64,000 bases of DNA from Paludibacter sp. (GCA_028710895.1 JAQTTH010000002.1:323605-387604); one strand, 5' to 3'; shown: positions 8,735 to 19,500, counted from the first letter of the stretch. Notes: generated by a model from the sequence alone, not told the origin. Numbers and translations: made by a program.

Positions 8735-8779
8735 CCAAAACAAAACCGCCCAATCTGAAATCTCAGATCGGGCGGGTTT
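8735..8779 (-). terminator. Intrinsic terminator, 45-bp sequence also found after dnaK
   Basis: Read on the minus strand, CCGCCCGATCTGA and TCAGATTGGGCGG form a 13-bp stem with one G-U pair, followed by TTTTGTTTT. It lies about 200 bases beyond the end of the six-hairpin glycosidase gene, behind a first terminator. The same 45 bases occur without a mismatch at 21650-21694, just downstream of dnaK. Confidence 0.8.
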
Positions 8780-8843
8780 GTTCTTAAGTTTCCATTCGTG
8801 GGCTGTAATAACGCCACTGTTTTCAGTTGATTGGTCGAAAAGA

Positions 8844-8872
8844 AAGCGGGTGTAGCTGCCATACACCCGCTT
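8844..8872 (-). terminator. Intrinsic terminator of the alpha-glucan operon
   Basis: AAGCGGGTGTA and TACACCCGCTT form a perfect 11-bp stem. On the minus strand it is followed by TTCTTTTC. It lies about 105 bases downstream of the last gene of the SusC-SusD-GH66 operon and is the likely end of that transcript. Confidence 0.8.
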
Positions 8873-8978
8873 CTAACTTACATCCCCGATGGGGGACAGG
8901 CCTTTAAAAATAGAGAAAAGAATGTATAACTCTATAATCCATTTTTATTAGCTGACACAATCTTCAAAAAAACAGGTA

Positions 8979-11654
8979 TTATCTTATTCGTGAAACAATC
9001 ATTTGATCAAGCATGGCCTGATTGATATCTCCGTTCATATTTTCGTTACAGCTTTCAAATGCAACCGAAATGCTATGTTTCCCCTTCGATAATTTCACCC
9101 GTACGGAGTTGGTATTTCCCCAGTTCGACCATTCACTGGTTCCGCGCTGAGGAAGGATAATCGTTCCGCTTATTTTTCCATCTGCTTTCAGGGTACGGAT
9201 AGCACATTTGTTTTCGGTATTCACAGGTCCGTTACCATTGGCATACCGGAAGCTGACAGCATATATTCCCGGTTCTGAAACACGGACAGGAATTGTTACA
9301 AGGCGGTTGACTGTTTTACTCACTTCCACAAAGCCTTCGCCCTGATAGTTCCTGTAATTCAGCGTTGATTTCGGTGCGTATTTCTCCACTTCAATCACCT
9401 GCTTAACCTTTGCCCCGGTTACCACCAAAGGCTCGGATGCAAACGACGATACCCGGTTTGAATCAACAGCCAACACCTGATATTCGGCATACCCCACGGC
9501 TGCAACTTTCAGCGATGTTCCGGTGGTTTGAGTTAGTTGTATGCCGTTTTTCAAAACTGTATATGTTTTGGCACCTTCCACCGCTGGCCAGGATAATACT
9601 CCCGAACCAAAGCTTACAACGGGTGTTTCAACAGTTGTATAATTCGGAACTTTATGAATGTCAGCGGGTGCACATGGCTGACTGGTTAATACTATTTTGA
9701 TTGAGTGATTTCCCGATAAAGTAGCCGGTAATGCCGCGGCCGTAACCCGACTATCCAGTTCGAAAGACTGTATCCGGTTGCCGTAACCTTCCAGCTGAAT
9801 GTCGAGCACAGCATTTCGATACCTGAAATTTGTCAGCGAACGTTTCCCTGCTAATGCCTGCGGAACAAAGGGATGAAAGTACAGGCTGTCTTTCCCGAAC
9901 TCAATTCCGAATAACACCCGTTGTACCAATGCCAGACTGCCCGAAAGGCTCCAGAGCATATTGCCGGAATTAATTTGAGTTCCGGCAAAATCACCGGTAC
10001 CGGCCACAAAGTTTTCTTTGTTGGTAAGGAACAAAGCTGCGGGACGGTATACTGCTGCAATACATTCCAGTACCGATTTTTCGTTTCCGGCTTTTGCCGA
10101 TGCCAGTGCCCAGTAGCTTTGTACAAACGGCCACACGGCATTGTTATGATAGGGCGGAATGCCCGGAATTTGAGGATAAATACAGGAAATGCCATAATCC
10201 GTTACCGGAACGCGGGAAATAACCGATTGTTGCTTTTCTTTATCCGTAATGCTAAACCATACGCACAAGGCTTCGCCCAGGGCTTCGGAACGTGGCGACA
10301 CTGTTTTAAAGTTTCTCCCATACAGAAATTGACCGTAATATCCTTTGTCGCTCAGCCATAACTGCTGATTGATTCCTGTTTTTATTTTCTGAGCAATCTG
10401 TCGGTGTCGTGCAGCCACTGCAGGTTCATTTAGCAGGGTTGCTATGTCGGCCAATACGCTGTTTGCCTGATAATGCACAGCATTGGTTCCCAGGCATTCC
10501 GACTCGTAAATGTCTGCCGGTTGCATCCAGCGTGGATAGGTTTCCTCGCGCCAGTCGAGAAACGACGATTCGCCTTTCACCAATCCTGTTTGCGGGTCGT
10601 ACACATTTTTCAGGTCATCGTCGATAGAGTTTTTGATAATGCTGTAGGCCTGTTTCAGCCAGTCTTTATCTCCGGTGGATTTGTACAATTCCCAGGCTGC
10701 TACTGCCCAGATAATACGGTCGGTAGAGGCGGGATAAGCGCCGCCAGTACCCGTATCCTGAATAATGCGATTGTTTTTTACCTTGCGCAGTAAGCTGTAT
10801 TTTGCTACCCGGGGTTGCAGGTAAGCCATGGAAAGTATGATGCTGTAGCTGATATCACGCGTCCATACCCCTGCCCATTCTTTTCCGGTCCGAAAAGTGC
10901 TGTCGGGTTCCACGGCTTTTATCATTTCTTCTGTGGCGAGTTTGTAAATGGCATCCGAGACGGGATAACCGGATGTATATTGCGGAAAAGCACTCAGGTC
11001 CTTAGTCAGCTGCCACCTGCCTTCGGTAAGTTTTACATCCTGCTTTTTATTCATTATCAGGGTTGTTTCATAAATACCATCGCCATCGGGATCGGTAAGC
11101 TGCAAATCCGGTTTATTGTACAGGTTGCTGAAATCCCACGATAGCGGCGCAATACTTCCGGCCACATATACTCCTTTGAAATCGGCTTTCGTCAATTTGT
11201 CCCCATTGTAAAAAGTATAATATCCAGTTTTATCGAATGCGCTGAATACTTTCCGCATATCCAGCCGGATTGTCCAGGCTGTGTTTTCGGGCAAATTAAT
11301 TCCGGCAGGAAGGGCTTTTGTTTCCTTCAACTGCTCACCGAAAATCACATTCGTAGTACATTTACCGTTTTCGGGAACCAGCGTCACACGATGGTCTTTC
11401 CCCGAAATCATTTCATTGTCGCGGGAATTAATGCTGAACTTAAACTGGATATCCGGACTGTATCTGTCGGCTTCCGGACTGCGGTAATTCGAGCTTAGCG
11501 CTGTGGGCGAAAGCACATTCGCCTCAAAAGCACCCTGAACAATCCTGTCCGGAAAAATGCTGTATGCATCAGATTGATATAGGACGGCCTGCTGTGCTGA
11601 AAGTGCAGGACATAGCCCGAGCAGGAGCACAATGATTTGTGTTTTGAAATTCAT
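8979..11654 (-). CDS. Secreted six-hairpin glycosidase-like multidomain protein
   Basis: Last gene of the putative dextran locus, 891 aa from the chosen ATG at 11654, which opens into a signal peptide (NFKTQIIVLLLGLCPALSA). A longer frame begins with TTG at 11687 inside the GH66 gene and is less likely. After an N-terminal beta region comes an early-set or binding-like module (GVYVAGSIAPLSWDF and DPDGDGIYETTL). A catalytic-looking (alpha/alpha)6 region follows, with WTRDISYSI, GGAYPASTDRIIW, SFLDWREETYPRWMQP and ECLGTNAVHYQA. Acidic residues in the WTRD and LDWREE motifs are the best catalytic candidates. A fibronectin-like linker and a C-terminal CBM35-like domain (EVEKYAP...) close the protein. 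I cannot assign a CAZy family. Context suggests an exo-acting or debranching enzyme on alpha-glucans. Confidence 0.8.
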   Translation of the reverse strand: MNFKTQIIVLLLGLCPALSAQQAVLYQSDAYSIFPDRIVQGAFEANVLSPTALSSNYRSPEADRYSPDIQFKFSINSRDNEMISGKDHRVTLVPENGKCTTNVIFGEQLKETKALPAGINLPENTAWTIRLDMRKVFSAFDKTGYYTFYNGDKLTKADFKGVYVAGSIAPLSWDFSNLYNKPDLQLTDPDGDGIYETTLIMNKKQDVKLTEGRWQLTKDLSAFPQYTSGYPVSDAIYKLATEEMIKAVEPDSTFRTGKEWAGVWTRDISYSIILSMAYLQPRVAKYSLLRKVKNNRIIQDTGTGGAYPASTDRIIWAVAAWELYKSTGDKDWLKQAYSIIKNSIDDDLKNVYDPQTGLVKGESSFLDWREETYPRWMQPADIYESECLGTNAVHYQANSVLADIATLLNEPAVAARHRQIAQKIKTGINQQLWLSDKGYYGQFLYGRNFKTVSPRSEALGEALCVWFSITDKEKQQSVISRVPVTDYGISCIYPQIPGIPPYHNNAVWPFVQSYWALASAKAGNEKSVLECIAAVYRPAALFLTNKENFVAGTGDFAGTQINSGNMLWSLSGSLALVQRVLFGIEFGKDSLYFHPFVPQALAGKRSLTNFRYRNAVLDIQLEGYGNRIQSFELDSRVTAAALPATLSGNHSIKIVLTSQPCAPADIHKVPNYTTVETPVVSFGSGVLSWPAVEGAKTYTVLKNGIQLTQTTGTSLKVAAVGYAEYQVLAVDSNRVSSFASEPLVVTGAKVKQVIEVEKYAPKSTLNYRNYQGEGFVEVSKTVNRLVTIPVRVSEPGIYAVSFRYANGNGPVNTENKCAIRTLKADGKISGTIILPQRGTSEWSNWGNTNSVRVKLSKGKHSISVAFESCNENMNGDINQAMLDQMIVSRIR

Positions 11655-11673
11655 CCTTAAAAACGATAAGATA

Positions 11674-13440
11674 TTAATATTCGACAACTACCATATCCCA
11701 ATAACGCAATTCGGGAAGTATGAAACTTACTTTATTCCCCGACTGCGCGAAGTTGAGTGAGCGGGATGCTCCACCGGCAACATCAGGAGTGGCAATCCAC
11801 ATTTTCCTGACTGTTTTATCGGTTGTCAGCAGTAACCTGGCATCTTTAATCAATGCAGGCATTACCTGAATACCATCTTTGTCGCGCCACTGTTGCGTAG
11901 TGGAATTGCTGAAGTTGATAAAATGAATTACCTGTGTGGTATCGTATTTTTTTCCAACAACAGCCACTTTTCCCTGTGCTGCAGGCCAGGCCGAAACAGA
12001 CATTTTGCTGTCGGTTGAAGTAATGCCGACTGTATTAAATGTTCCCCCATCGCGCAGGAGATTCTGATAAGCCACCAGAAAATCGTAGTAATTCACCAAA
12101 GCCTGTTTTAAATCATCCTTCATTGTCAGGTTATTGTTCGGGAAATATTCTTTACAAAGCATGTGTTCTCCCAGTTCCAGATGATCGCCACCGAAAGCAA
12201 ATATCACTGCATTGGCCATTAAGATGGAAGGCGTATTGAAATAACCGACGTTGTTTGCCCTGTCGTAATTCATATAGGCAGCTAAAACCGTATTTTTGGT
12301 ATTGTTGCTGAGGGTATTGTTCTGCTTAATGATGTTCACCAAATCATTATAACTGTCGGAAGGACTCCAGACTTCGGAGTATAAAAAATCACTTGTTGAA
12401 GTGGCTATTCCGGGTTGTCCATACTGGGCTACTGCATTCATAACATTGTATTTTTCGGGTGCAGCCGTTTTGATGGCATCGATATAGGGTTTAAACGAGG
12501 TAGCCAGATTCTCGAACGAACCATCGTATTTGTAGCGTGTGCCGCGGTCGCCCACCTGATCCATGTGATATCCATCGAAAGACAGGTACTTGTACACACT
12601 TTTCACGCTTTCTTTCATGTAGTTCTGCCATTCCGTATTTCCCGGATCGAGAAAATACAGGTTGCTGATAAAAGGAGAGTTGAGCGCAAAAAGATCGATG
12701 TTGCTGTGGGTATTATCGGTATAAATGTACCATTCTTTCTTCACTCCATCGGCATCTGCATTGTTCCAGGCACCATACACAAGGTCGTAAAACATAGCTT
12801 TCATGTTGTAAGTATGTGCAGCAGCAATGTATTTTTCAACAGTACTAAAGTAGATATCCCTGTTGCCTATATCTTTCCATGATGCCAGAGGTGTTGTGCC
12901 GTTTAAAGGCAGTGGTATGTGATGTTTGTTTTGCCAGTCGTAAAACTGGATACCATTAATGTGGTAACGGTTCAGATTGCTTATTATCGCATTCATATCG
13001 TTGTCGGAAACAGAGCCAAACTTTGAAAGAAAGCCATAGCGGGGGAATTTCTTCCAATCGGAAGAAACATCAATACCAATGGTGGCATAAATGGTTTCCA
13101 CATTATTGGTCAGGGAATAAACTTCAGCAACATAGCCTGTGTAATCGTTGGCCGGAGTTTTCCACGTCCAGTTGCCCGTAGTGATTGTTTCTTCGTCAAT
13201 GACTGTGTTGAGGTGTTTGTAACGTACTTTTGTGTCTGTGGCTAATGCCGGAATATGCATACTGAAAGACACCACGTCGCCGGGTTTATAGGCCGATTTA
13301 TTTGTATTGATGCTGAGATTGCTAAATACGGGAGTGGGCACATTGGCAGGTGCTTCCGGTGTTTTTTCGGGTTCTGCCGCTTTACAGGCTGTACTCATCA
13401 ACGAAAAAATAGCTATGATAAGAATCTGAAGTTGTTTCAT
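11674..13440 (-). CDS. GH66 dextranase, surface lipoprotein
   Basis: Endo-dextranase of glycoside hydrolase family 66, 588 aa, which cuts internal alpha-1,6 links of dextran. The N-terminus has a lipobox (LMSTAC, Cys19), so the enzyme is probably anchored at the cell surface. An immunoglobulin-like domain (about 35-125) precedes the (beta/alpha)8 barrel. Family catalytic residues are recognisable: nucleophile Asp294 in FDGYHMDQVGDRG and acid/base Glu356 in SDFLYSEVW. A C-terminal beta domain ends the protein. It follows the SusE-type gene by 54 bases in one operon. The combination of GH66 with SusC/D/E recalls the known dextran locus of Bacteroides thetaiotaomicron, where BT3087 is the GH66 enzyme. 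Cycloisomaltooligosaccharide glucanotransferases share the family, but they carry an inserted CBM35 that I do not see here. Confidence 0.92.
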   Translation of the reverse strand: MKQLQILIIAIFSLMSTACKAAEPEKTPEAPANVPTPVFSNLSINTNKSAYKPGDVVSFSMHIPALATDTKVRYKHLNTVIDEETITTGNWTWKTPANDYTGYVAEVYSLTNNVETIYATIGIDVSSDWKKFPRYGFLSKFGSVSDNDMNAIISNLNRYHINGIQFYDWQNKHHIPLPLNGTTPLASWKDIGNRDIYFSTVEKYIAAAHTYNMKAMFYDLVYGAWNNADADGVKKEWYIYTDNTHSNIDLFALNSPFISNLYFLDPGNTEWQNYMKESVKSVYKYLSFDGYHMDQVGDRGTRYKYDGSFENLATSFKPYIDAIKTAAPEKYNVMNAVAQYGQPGIATSTSDFLYSEVWSPSDSYNDLVNIIKQNNTLSNNTKNTVLAAYMNYDRANNVGYFNTPSILMANAVIFAFGGDHLELGEHMLCKEYFPNNNLTMKDDLKQALVNYYDFLVAYQNLLRDGGTFNTVGITSTDSKMSVSAWPAAQGKVAVVGKKYDTTQVIHFINFSNSTTQQWRDKDGIQVMPALIKDARLLLTTDKTVRKMWIATPDVAGGASRSLNFAQSGNKVSFILPELRYWDMVVVEY

Positions 13441-13494
13441 GTTATAGGAGTTAATTCAGGGTTGCTTTATGAGTAAGCAACCCTGAAAATAGAT

Positions 13495-14964
13495 TTATTG
13501 TTTGGTAATAGTCATAACCTGTGTTTCCGGATTGATCGTAATAACGTAATTACCGGCATCAGCAGCCTGAACTTTCCATTTATTATCATCACCTTCGCAA
13601 CCATGTCGGATTGTAAAGGCTGTGTTGCTGACTGACTGACCGTTTGAAGCTGCAATAATCCAGTCGTCGTCGCACCAGTCGCCTTTATATTTCGAGAATT
13701 TAAACTCGCCTGCTGTAAGAGGACCTGTGTAGGTGTAAACGCCATCGGCATAGGTCATCGGAGCAGGTGAATTGATATTCCAACCGTTTGGAGTCGCATC
13801 ACCTATGATATATAACATTACAGGATTGATTTTTATTTTATTGCCATAGGTATCCAGTGTGATTTTATATCGACCGGCATTGCTGCTCGTAATCTGCCAC
13901 TTATTATCCACATCGCAACCTGAATTCTGAGCCACGTCGGTTGAGGTCAAATCGGGATGATTTACAAGCGGACGATACCACTGACCACACCAATCATGTA
14001 ATGAAGCTGCTATTTTAAAATCACCTGCTTTCAGATTGGCTTCGTAGGTGAAAATAAACGGATTGGAAGTTGGACTAAACTCTTTGGGAGTATCGATATC
14101 CCATCCACTGGGTGAGGCATCGCCCACAATCCACAATTTCGTGAACAATGGTTGGGAAAACTCAGATACATTTAATGTTAAATCAATCAGATTGGCTGTA
14201 ATCTGGTAAGGTCCCCCTTTGGTTATTTGCCATTGGATATCAGTTCCGCTACCACCCGTGTTATGAATCATTTTAGTAGAATCAGTCGCATCTTTGGTAT
14301 AGAAATCCTGACACCAGCAACCCTCACGGTTGACTGCAAACTTATAACTACCTACCGACATTAATCCTTTGTAGGTAAATACCCAGGGCTCGGTGGCTGA
14401 AGGAGTCATTTCAACAGCATTACCGATATTCCAGCCAATAGGAGTAGCACTACCCACCATATAGAATGATGTACTCACCGGTTGATACGGAATAACTGAA
14501 AACCCTATTGCCGGAGATGTTTCGTCCGAAACAGGATTGGAATAAACTGTTGATACAACCCTTGCTTCCAGTTGGGTTGATGTTCCTGCTATGCCGCCCC
14601 ATCGTTTCAATAAACTGTCGTTAAGATCTTTTACAATTAAACTCTTACTGTAAATGCCTTTGCCCATATCGTAAGTTACCGGAGTACCCAGGTTGTTTCC
14701 TTTTTTATCCACCTGAATTAAGTAGGAAATAGAAGCTCCTGTTCCGTTGTTGGTGCCGGTTGTCCAGTCAAGTTTTACAGCCGTGTTGGCATAGTTCTTT
14801 TGACTCAGGGTTACTGCTGTGTCGGATGCAGTTACTGCCAGTGGCCCTGACTTCACAATGTCAGTTAAATATTCGGGGTTGCAGGCTGTAAAACCAGTCA
14901 GGATTAAACCTAACACACAGGCACAACCTGTAATTTTGCTGAATGTATTTCTAAACATGTTCAT
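13495..14964 (-). CDS. SusE/SusF-type surface glycan-binding lipoprotein
   Basis: A 489-aa lipoprotein (lipobox LTGFTAC, Cys28) in the SusE position, directly after SusD. The N-terminal SusE-like domain (about 35-150) is followed by three tandem starch-binding-like modules. Each opens with a similar phrase (FYMVGSATPIGWNI, LWIVGDASPSGWDI, LYIIGDATPNGWNI) and carries aromatic and Cys-rich loops such as CWCQDFY, WCGQWY and WCDDDW. Such modules bind alpha-glucan chains on the cell surface. In this locus the ligand is probably dextran. The start at 14964 gives MNMFRN; a start two codons later is also possible and changes nothing. Confidence 0.88.
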   Translation of the reverse strand: MNMFRNTFSKITGCACVLGLILTGFTACNPEYLTDIVKSGPLAVTASDTAVTLSQKNYANTAVKLDWTTGTNNGTGASISYLIQVDKKGNNLGTPVTYDMGKGIYSKSLIVKDLNDSLLKRWGGIAGTSTQLEARVVSTVYSNPVSDETSPAIGFSVIPYQPVSTSFYMVGSATPIGWNIGNAVEMTPSATEPWVFTYKGLMSVGSYKFAVNREGCWCQDFYTKDATDSTKMIHNTGGSGTDIQWQITKGGPYQITANLIDLTLNVSEFSQPLFTKLWIVGDASPSGWDIDTPKEFSPTSNPFIFTYEANLKAGDFKIAASLHDWCGQWYRPLVNHPDLTSTDVAQNSGCDVDNKWQITSSNAGRYKITLDTYGNKIKINPVMLYIIGDATPNGWNINSPAPMTYADGVYTYTGPLTAGEFKFSKYKGDWCDDDWIIAASNGQSVSNTAFTIRHGCEGDDNKWKVQAADAGNYVITINPETQVMTITKQ

Positions 14965-15001
14965 ATGCTTCGATTTTTTCTTTGAATGTTTGTTATTAGA
15001 T

Positions 15002-16501
15002 TTAGTAACCTGTATTTTGAGTCAGGTTCGGATTGCTGTCCCGTTCTTTCTGAGGTATAGGGAACAATAGGTATTTTGAGTTCATATTTGACTTGCCGAT
15101 GGATTTCAGAAAGTCAATTCCGTATTGGCCACTGTTTATGCGAACCAGATCGAACCAGCGTTGTCCTTCGAAAGCCAGTTCCATACGACGTTCATGAAGA
15201 ATTTTATCGCGTAAAGCACTTTGACTTAAACCTGTTACATCAGTAAGTCCGGCACGGGCGCGCACTTTGTTGAGTGTTGCATTCGCATTGGCCGCGGGCA
15301 ACTGAGCCTCGGTTGTATTTCCAAGTTCATTCAATGCCTCGGCTTTCATAAGCAGAATGTCAGCATAACGAAGTACGGGGAAATTCAGCGGACTGTTATC
15401 GTACGAAGTGGCAAGTGTTTTGTTTACAACAAATTTGCGTAGATTGTACCCGGTGGTTGAATAAGCTTTGTCATAGTCCATACCATCAAATTTTGGGCAA
15501 CCCTGATAAAATACAGTAGCGTCTTTCCGTTTATCGCCTGCTTCGTAAGCGTTCACAAATTCCTGGGTTGGCTGATTCCACCCCCATCCACCATTCACCA
15601 TATTGGATCCCCTGGGACCGGTAAAGGTACTTAGCCATGAGGCCTGATTTTCGTTAGCCCAGAAACTATATCCGGCATTACCCACATATTGTATTTCGAA
15701 TAATGATTCAACTCCGTTCTCTTTGGTACAATCAAAGTTGTCGGCATAACTTGTATTGAGCGCATAACCAAGGTCTTTTACCTGATTACACAGATCCACT
15801 ACTTTTTGCCAGTTGTCACCCATTGTGAGGTAGACCTTTGCCAGTGTACCTGTTGCTGCTCCTTTCGATGCCCTGCCAACATCGCTTCCTGAATACTCTT
15901 CGCGTTGCGGCAAGAGATTAATAGCATTATTCAGGTCGGAAATAATAAGATTATATACATCCGCTTTGGCAGCACGTAATGGTCGTAAATCGCTTGAGGG
16001 GTCGGTTGGTTCTGTTACAAGCGGAACATCTCCAAAGAAACGAACCAGAATGAAGTAATAGTTGGCACGCAGGAAGTACGCTTCACCAAGAACACGATTT
16101 TTTACAGACTCTTTGATTGTCATTCCGGGAACATTTTTCAGAATGATGTTGCAGCGTAAAATCCCCGGCCACGGACCGCGCCACAAATCAAGTACACCCT
16201 GATTATCGGTGGCAGTCACAAAATTGGCTTCGTCCTGTGTTTCTATACCATCAGTTCCACCACCGGCACCTACAATACTGTTACCGGCCATAATGTCGGT
16301 AGTCCACATACGCATATTATAGAGTTTGGGCCATTGCAAAGGTTGATAAGCACCATTTACAGCTCCAATGGCATCGGCTTCTGTCTGGAAAAAGTTTGCC
16401 GTATTAATAGTATCTTCAGGTGCTTTAGTCAGAAAGTCTTCGCTGCAGGCTGTTAGCATGGCAGCTATGAAGGCAAATGTAATATATTTTCTAAGTTTCA
16501 T
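15002..16501 (-). CDS. SusD-like glycan-binding lipoprotein
   Basis: Outer-membrane lipoprotein that forms the lid of the SusC transporter, about 499 aa from the ATG at 16501. The open frame extends upstream to a TTG at 16537, overlapping susC, but the signal peptide and lipobox (MLTACS, Cys19 from MKLRKY) fix the start. Family features are the TPR-like helices, the N-terminal APEDTINTANFFQTEADAI, the RANYYFILVRFFGDVPLVTEPT region, and the C-terminal RNGHERRMELAFEGQRWFDLVR-like segment (here KILHERRMELAFEGQRWFDL). It lies 25 bases after susC and before the SusE-type gene, so it is the second gene of the operon. Confidence 0.95.
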   Translation of the reverse strand: MKLRKYITFAFIAAMLTACSEDFLTKAPEDTINTANFFQTEADAIGAVNGAYQPLQWPKLYNMRMWTTDIMAGNSIVGAGGGTDGIETQDEANFVTATDNQGVLDLWRGPWPGILRCNIILKNVPGMTIKESVKNRVLGEAYFLRANYYFILVRFFGDVPLVTEPTDPSSDLRPLRAAKADVYNLIISDLNNAINLLPQREEYSGSDVGRASKGAATGTLAKVYLTMGDNWQKVVDLCNQVKDLGYALNTSYADNFDCTKENGVESLFEIQYVGNAGYSFWANENQASWLSTFTGPRGSNMVNGGWGWNQPTQEFVNAYEAGDKRKDATVFYQGCPKFDGMDYDKAYSTTGYNLRKFVVNKTLATSYDNSPLNFPVLRYADILLMKAEALNELGNTTEAQLPAANANATLNKVRARAGLTDVTGLSQSALRDKILHERRMELAFEGQRWFDLVRINSGQYGIDFLKSIGKSNMNSKYLLFPIPQKERDSNPNLTQNTGY

Positions 16502-16526
16502 ATGATTCGTTTTTTTTGAAGGGTGA

Positions 16527-19500
16527 TTAAAATCCAAGGTTTACACCAACGGTATATGTACGGGTTACAGGATATACATTGTTGTCAATTCCGCTTGTAC
16601 CTACTTCGGGATCAAAACCGCTGTATTTGGTAAACGTGAACAGATTTTGTCCGGTAACATACAATCTGGCAGTAGATAGTTTCATCTGTTTCATCAATTG
16701 TTTTGAGAAAGTATAACCAAGTGTCAGATTCTTGATTCTGAGATACGATCCGTCTTCGATATACCGGTCGGATGGGCGGGTATTTTTATTCGGGTCGTTG
16801 AATATTGCACGTGGCATGGTATTGCTGGTACCTTCTCCGGTCCAACGGTTCAGTGTTGCGGTGGTCTGGTTCTGAGCTACATCCATAGCCTCACTCCAGA
16901 AACGGTTGGCATTGCATATTTTATTTCCGGCTACTCCCTGAAGGAAAATGCTCAAATCGAATCCCTGATAGGAAAAATAGTTGTTCATAGCAAAAATAAA
17001 TGTCGGATTCGGGCTTCCCAGATAGGTCCGGTCTTTATCGTTGATAACACCATCGTTGTTCAAATCCTTAAAGCGAATATCACCGGCCGAAGTGCGGTTG
17101 TAAGGGTCGTTGCCCGGAACCTGTAATGCGTGATTGTCAACCTCAGCCTGATTCTGGAAGATACCATCGGTTTTGAAGCCATAGAATTCGTTGATAGGCA
17201 AACCTGCTTTGATAAGAGCCAGATTGGCATTCAACCCGATACTACCGGTCGACATAGGTACTGTATCGTTGATGCTAACCACTTTGTTCCGGTTGAAGGA
17301 TACGTTGAAACTGGTATTCCAAACCAACTTACCGGTAAAGTTTTTGGTGTTTACAGTCAACTCGATTCCTTTATTTTCCATTTGACCGGCATTGATCGAA
17401 GGTACGTAAATATCTGAATATCCCGAAGAAACCGGCACCGACATGGGTACCAACATTTTATCTGTATTTTTTACATAAGCATCAAGAATCACATCCACCC
17501 GTTGGTTGAACAGGGTTGCATCGATACCTATATTGGCTTGCTTTTGTTGCTCCCATTGCACATAAGGGTTAGGCATCACTGTTGGTATGACTGCCGACAC
17601 CATTGTGTTGTTGAAATTGTAAGCGTAGGTATTCAACGACGATGCGAAAGAGTAGTTCCCAATTTCCTGATTACCTGTTACACCATATCCGGCGCGTACT
17701 TTCATATCGTTCACAAAAGTCAGTCCTTTAAAGAATTCTTCTTCCGAGATACGCCATGCAAGCGAAGCAGAAGGAAACCAACCGTATTTGTTGCCGGAAC
17801 CAAAACGTGAAGAACCATCACGACGAAGGGTGGCAGTAGCGAGGTATTTATCGTTGTAAGCATAGTTCAATCGACCCATTAGAGAGAACAACGACCAACT
17901 GGACGTGTTACCACCGTTTACGGGCTGAGTCAGACCGTTGTCCATTTGTTGGGTCAGGTCGCTTGCAAACGATTTTTTTGAGGCTGAGATGTAGCTGTAG
18001 CGGTTTTCCTGAGCACTGGTACCCAACATTCCACCCACTTTGTGTTTCCCGAAAGTCTGCTCATAGGTAAGCATATTGTCCCACATCCATGTGATGTTTT
18101 TATTGTACTGCTGGAAAAGATACGAATCGTTGCTTCTGCTTGTATCCCAAACATATTTTGGAGCCCATGTACGTGAATCCCATAAATTTGTCTGAATCCC
18201 AAAAGTTGATTTAAATTTAAAACCTTTGTATAAATCCACTTCTCCATACACCGACCCCATGAGGTTATAACCATTTGTGGCTTTATCAACTGTTTTAGCC
18301 AGTCCTATCGGATTCACGATATCTCCATCGTAAAGAGGCTGAGCTACAGGGCCTGTATACGTGCCGTCGTCATGCAGAATAGCTTGCGTTGGCAGGGCGA
18401 GCATTGTATTCTTGATGTTGTAGTCGCCACTTGTTTTTATGTCGTGGTTCAGCGTCAGATTGTTTCCAAAGCGAAGAAAATCAGTTACTTTTGTGTCGGA
18501 GTTTACCTGGAATGTAAAGCGTTTGAATCCGGTGTTGATAACAATACCATCCTGACTCATATAGTTGCCCGACACATAGATGTTTGATTTGTCATTCGAA
18601 TTAGAATACGACAATGAATAGTTTTGCAGAGGTGCAGTGCGGAACAATGAACCAAGCCAGTCGGTACCTGCATCGAGACTTGAAGGGTCGGCATAAGCCG
18701 GGTTGGTTGTGAGACCTGCATTACTGAGCATCTCATTATGCAATGTAGCAAATTGCCGGGCATTTAGCATTTGAACAGTATTAGTGGCTTGCTGTATGCC
18801 ATAGGAATAATTGAAATTGATATGCGACGCACCACCTGCAGTTTTACCTCGCTTGGTGGTTACAATTACAACACCATTTGCTCCGCGGGAACCATAGATA
18901 GCCGTAGCTGAAGCATCCTTTAGCACTTGCAATGATTCCACATCCTCCATATTCAACTGATTTAATCCTCCGGAAACAGGGAGTCCGTCGATAACAACCA
19001 GCGGATTGCTGTTATTGATTGTACCTGTACCGCGAATACGGAAGGTAGCATCAGTTCCGGGTTCACCCGAAGAGATAACCTGTACACCGGCTGCACGTCC
19101 CTGCATAGCATCGCTGATACTTGGAACCGGCAGTGCTGCAATTTCGGTGCTTTTGATAACTGATACCGAGCCCGTCAGGTCTTTTTTACGTTGAGTACCG
19201 TAACCTACCACCACTACTTCTTCCAACGATTTGGAATTTTCAACCAATTGTACACGCACAACCTGTCCCTGATACAGAATTTCCTGAGCGTCGTAACCAA
19301 TGTACGTAAATACAAGTGTTGGATTTTTTGCCGGACCGGCGGGTAATGTAAATTTTCCGTTTACCTCGGTAACTGTCCCTGTCCTGGTCCCTTTGAGCAG
19401 AACATTCACACCGATTAGTGGCTCTCCTTTGGCATCTACTACAATACCAGAGATAGTTTTTGATGTAGTCTGAGCAACCACATCAGGCAAGACAAATAGC

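Larger units (their letters stand above)
8348..8978. other. Gene-free region with repeats and two terminators
   Basis: This 630-base gap separates the DUF2075 operon from the end of the alpha-glucan locus. It holds the DUF2075 promoter, an imperfect tandem repeat (8601-8700) and two minus-strand terminators (8735-8779 and 8844-8872), each listed separately. A 104-codon plus-strand frame crosses the repeats and a terminator and is not believable as a gene. Confidence 0.65.

Noticed and set aside
8541-8855. 104-codon plus-strand open frame between the DUF2075 operon and the alpha-glucan locus
   Set aside because: It runs through the tandem repeats and the 45-bp terminator and shows no protein-like composition; both flanking operons are on the other strand.
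11655-11687. TTG start of the six-hairpin enzyme inside the GH66 gene
   Set aside because: The ATG at 11654 is followed at once by a normal signal peptide, so the TTG extension is unlikely.
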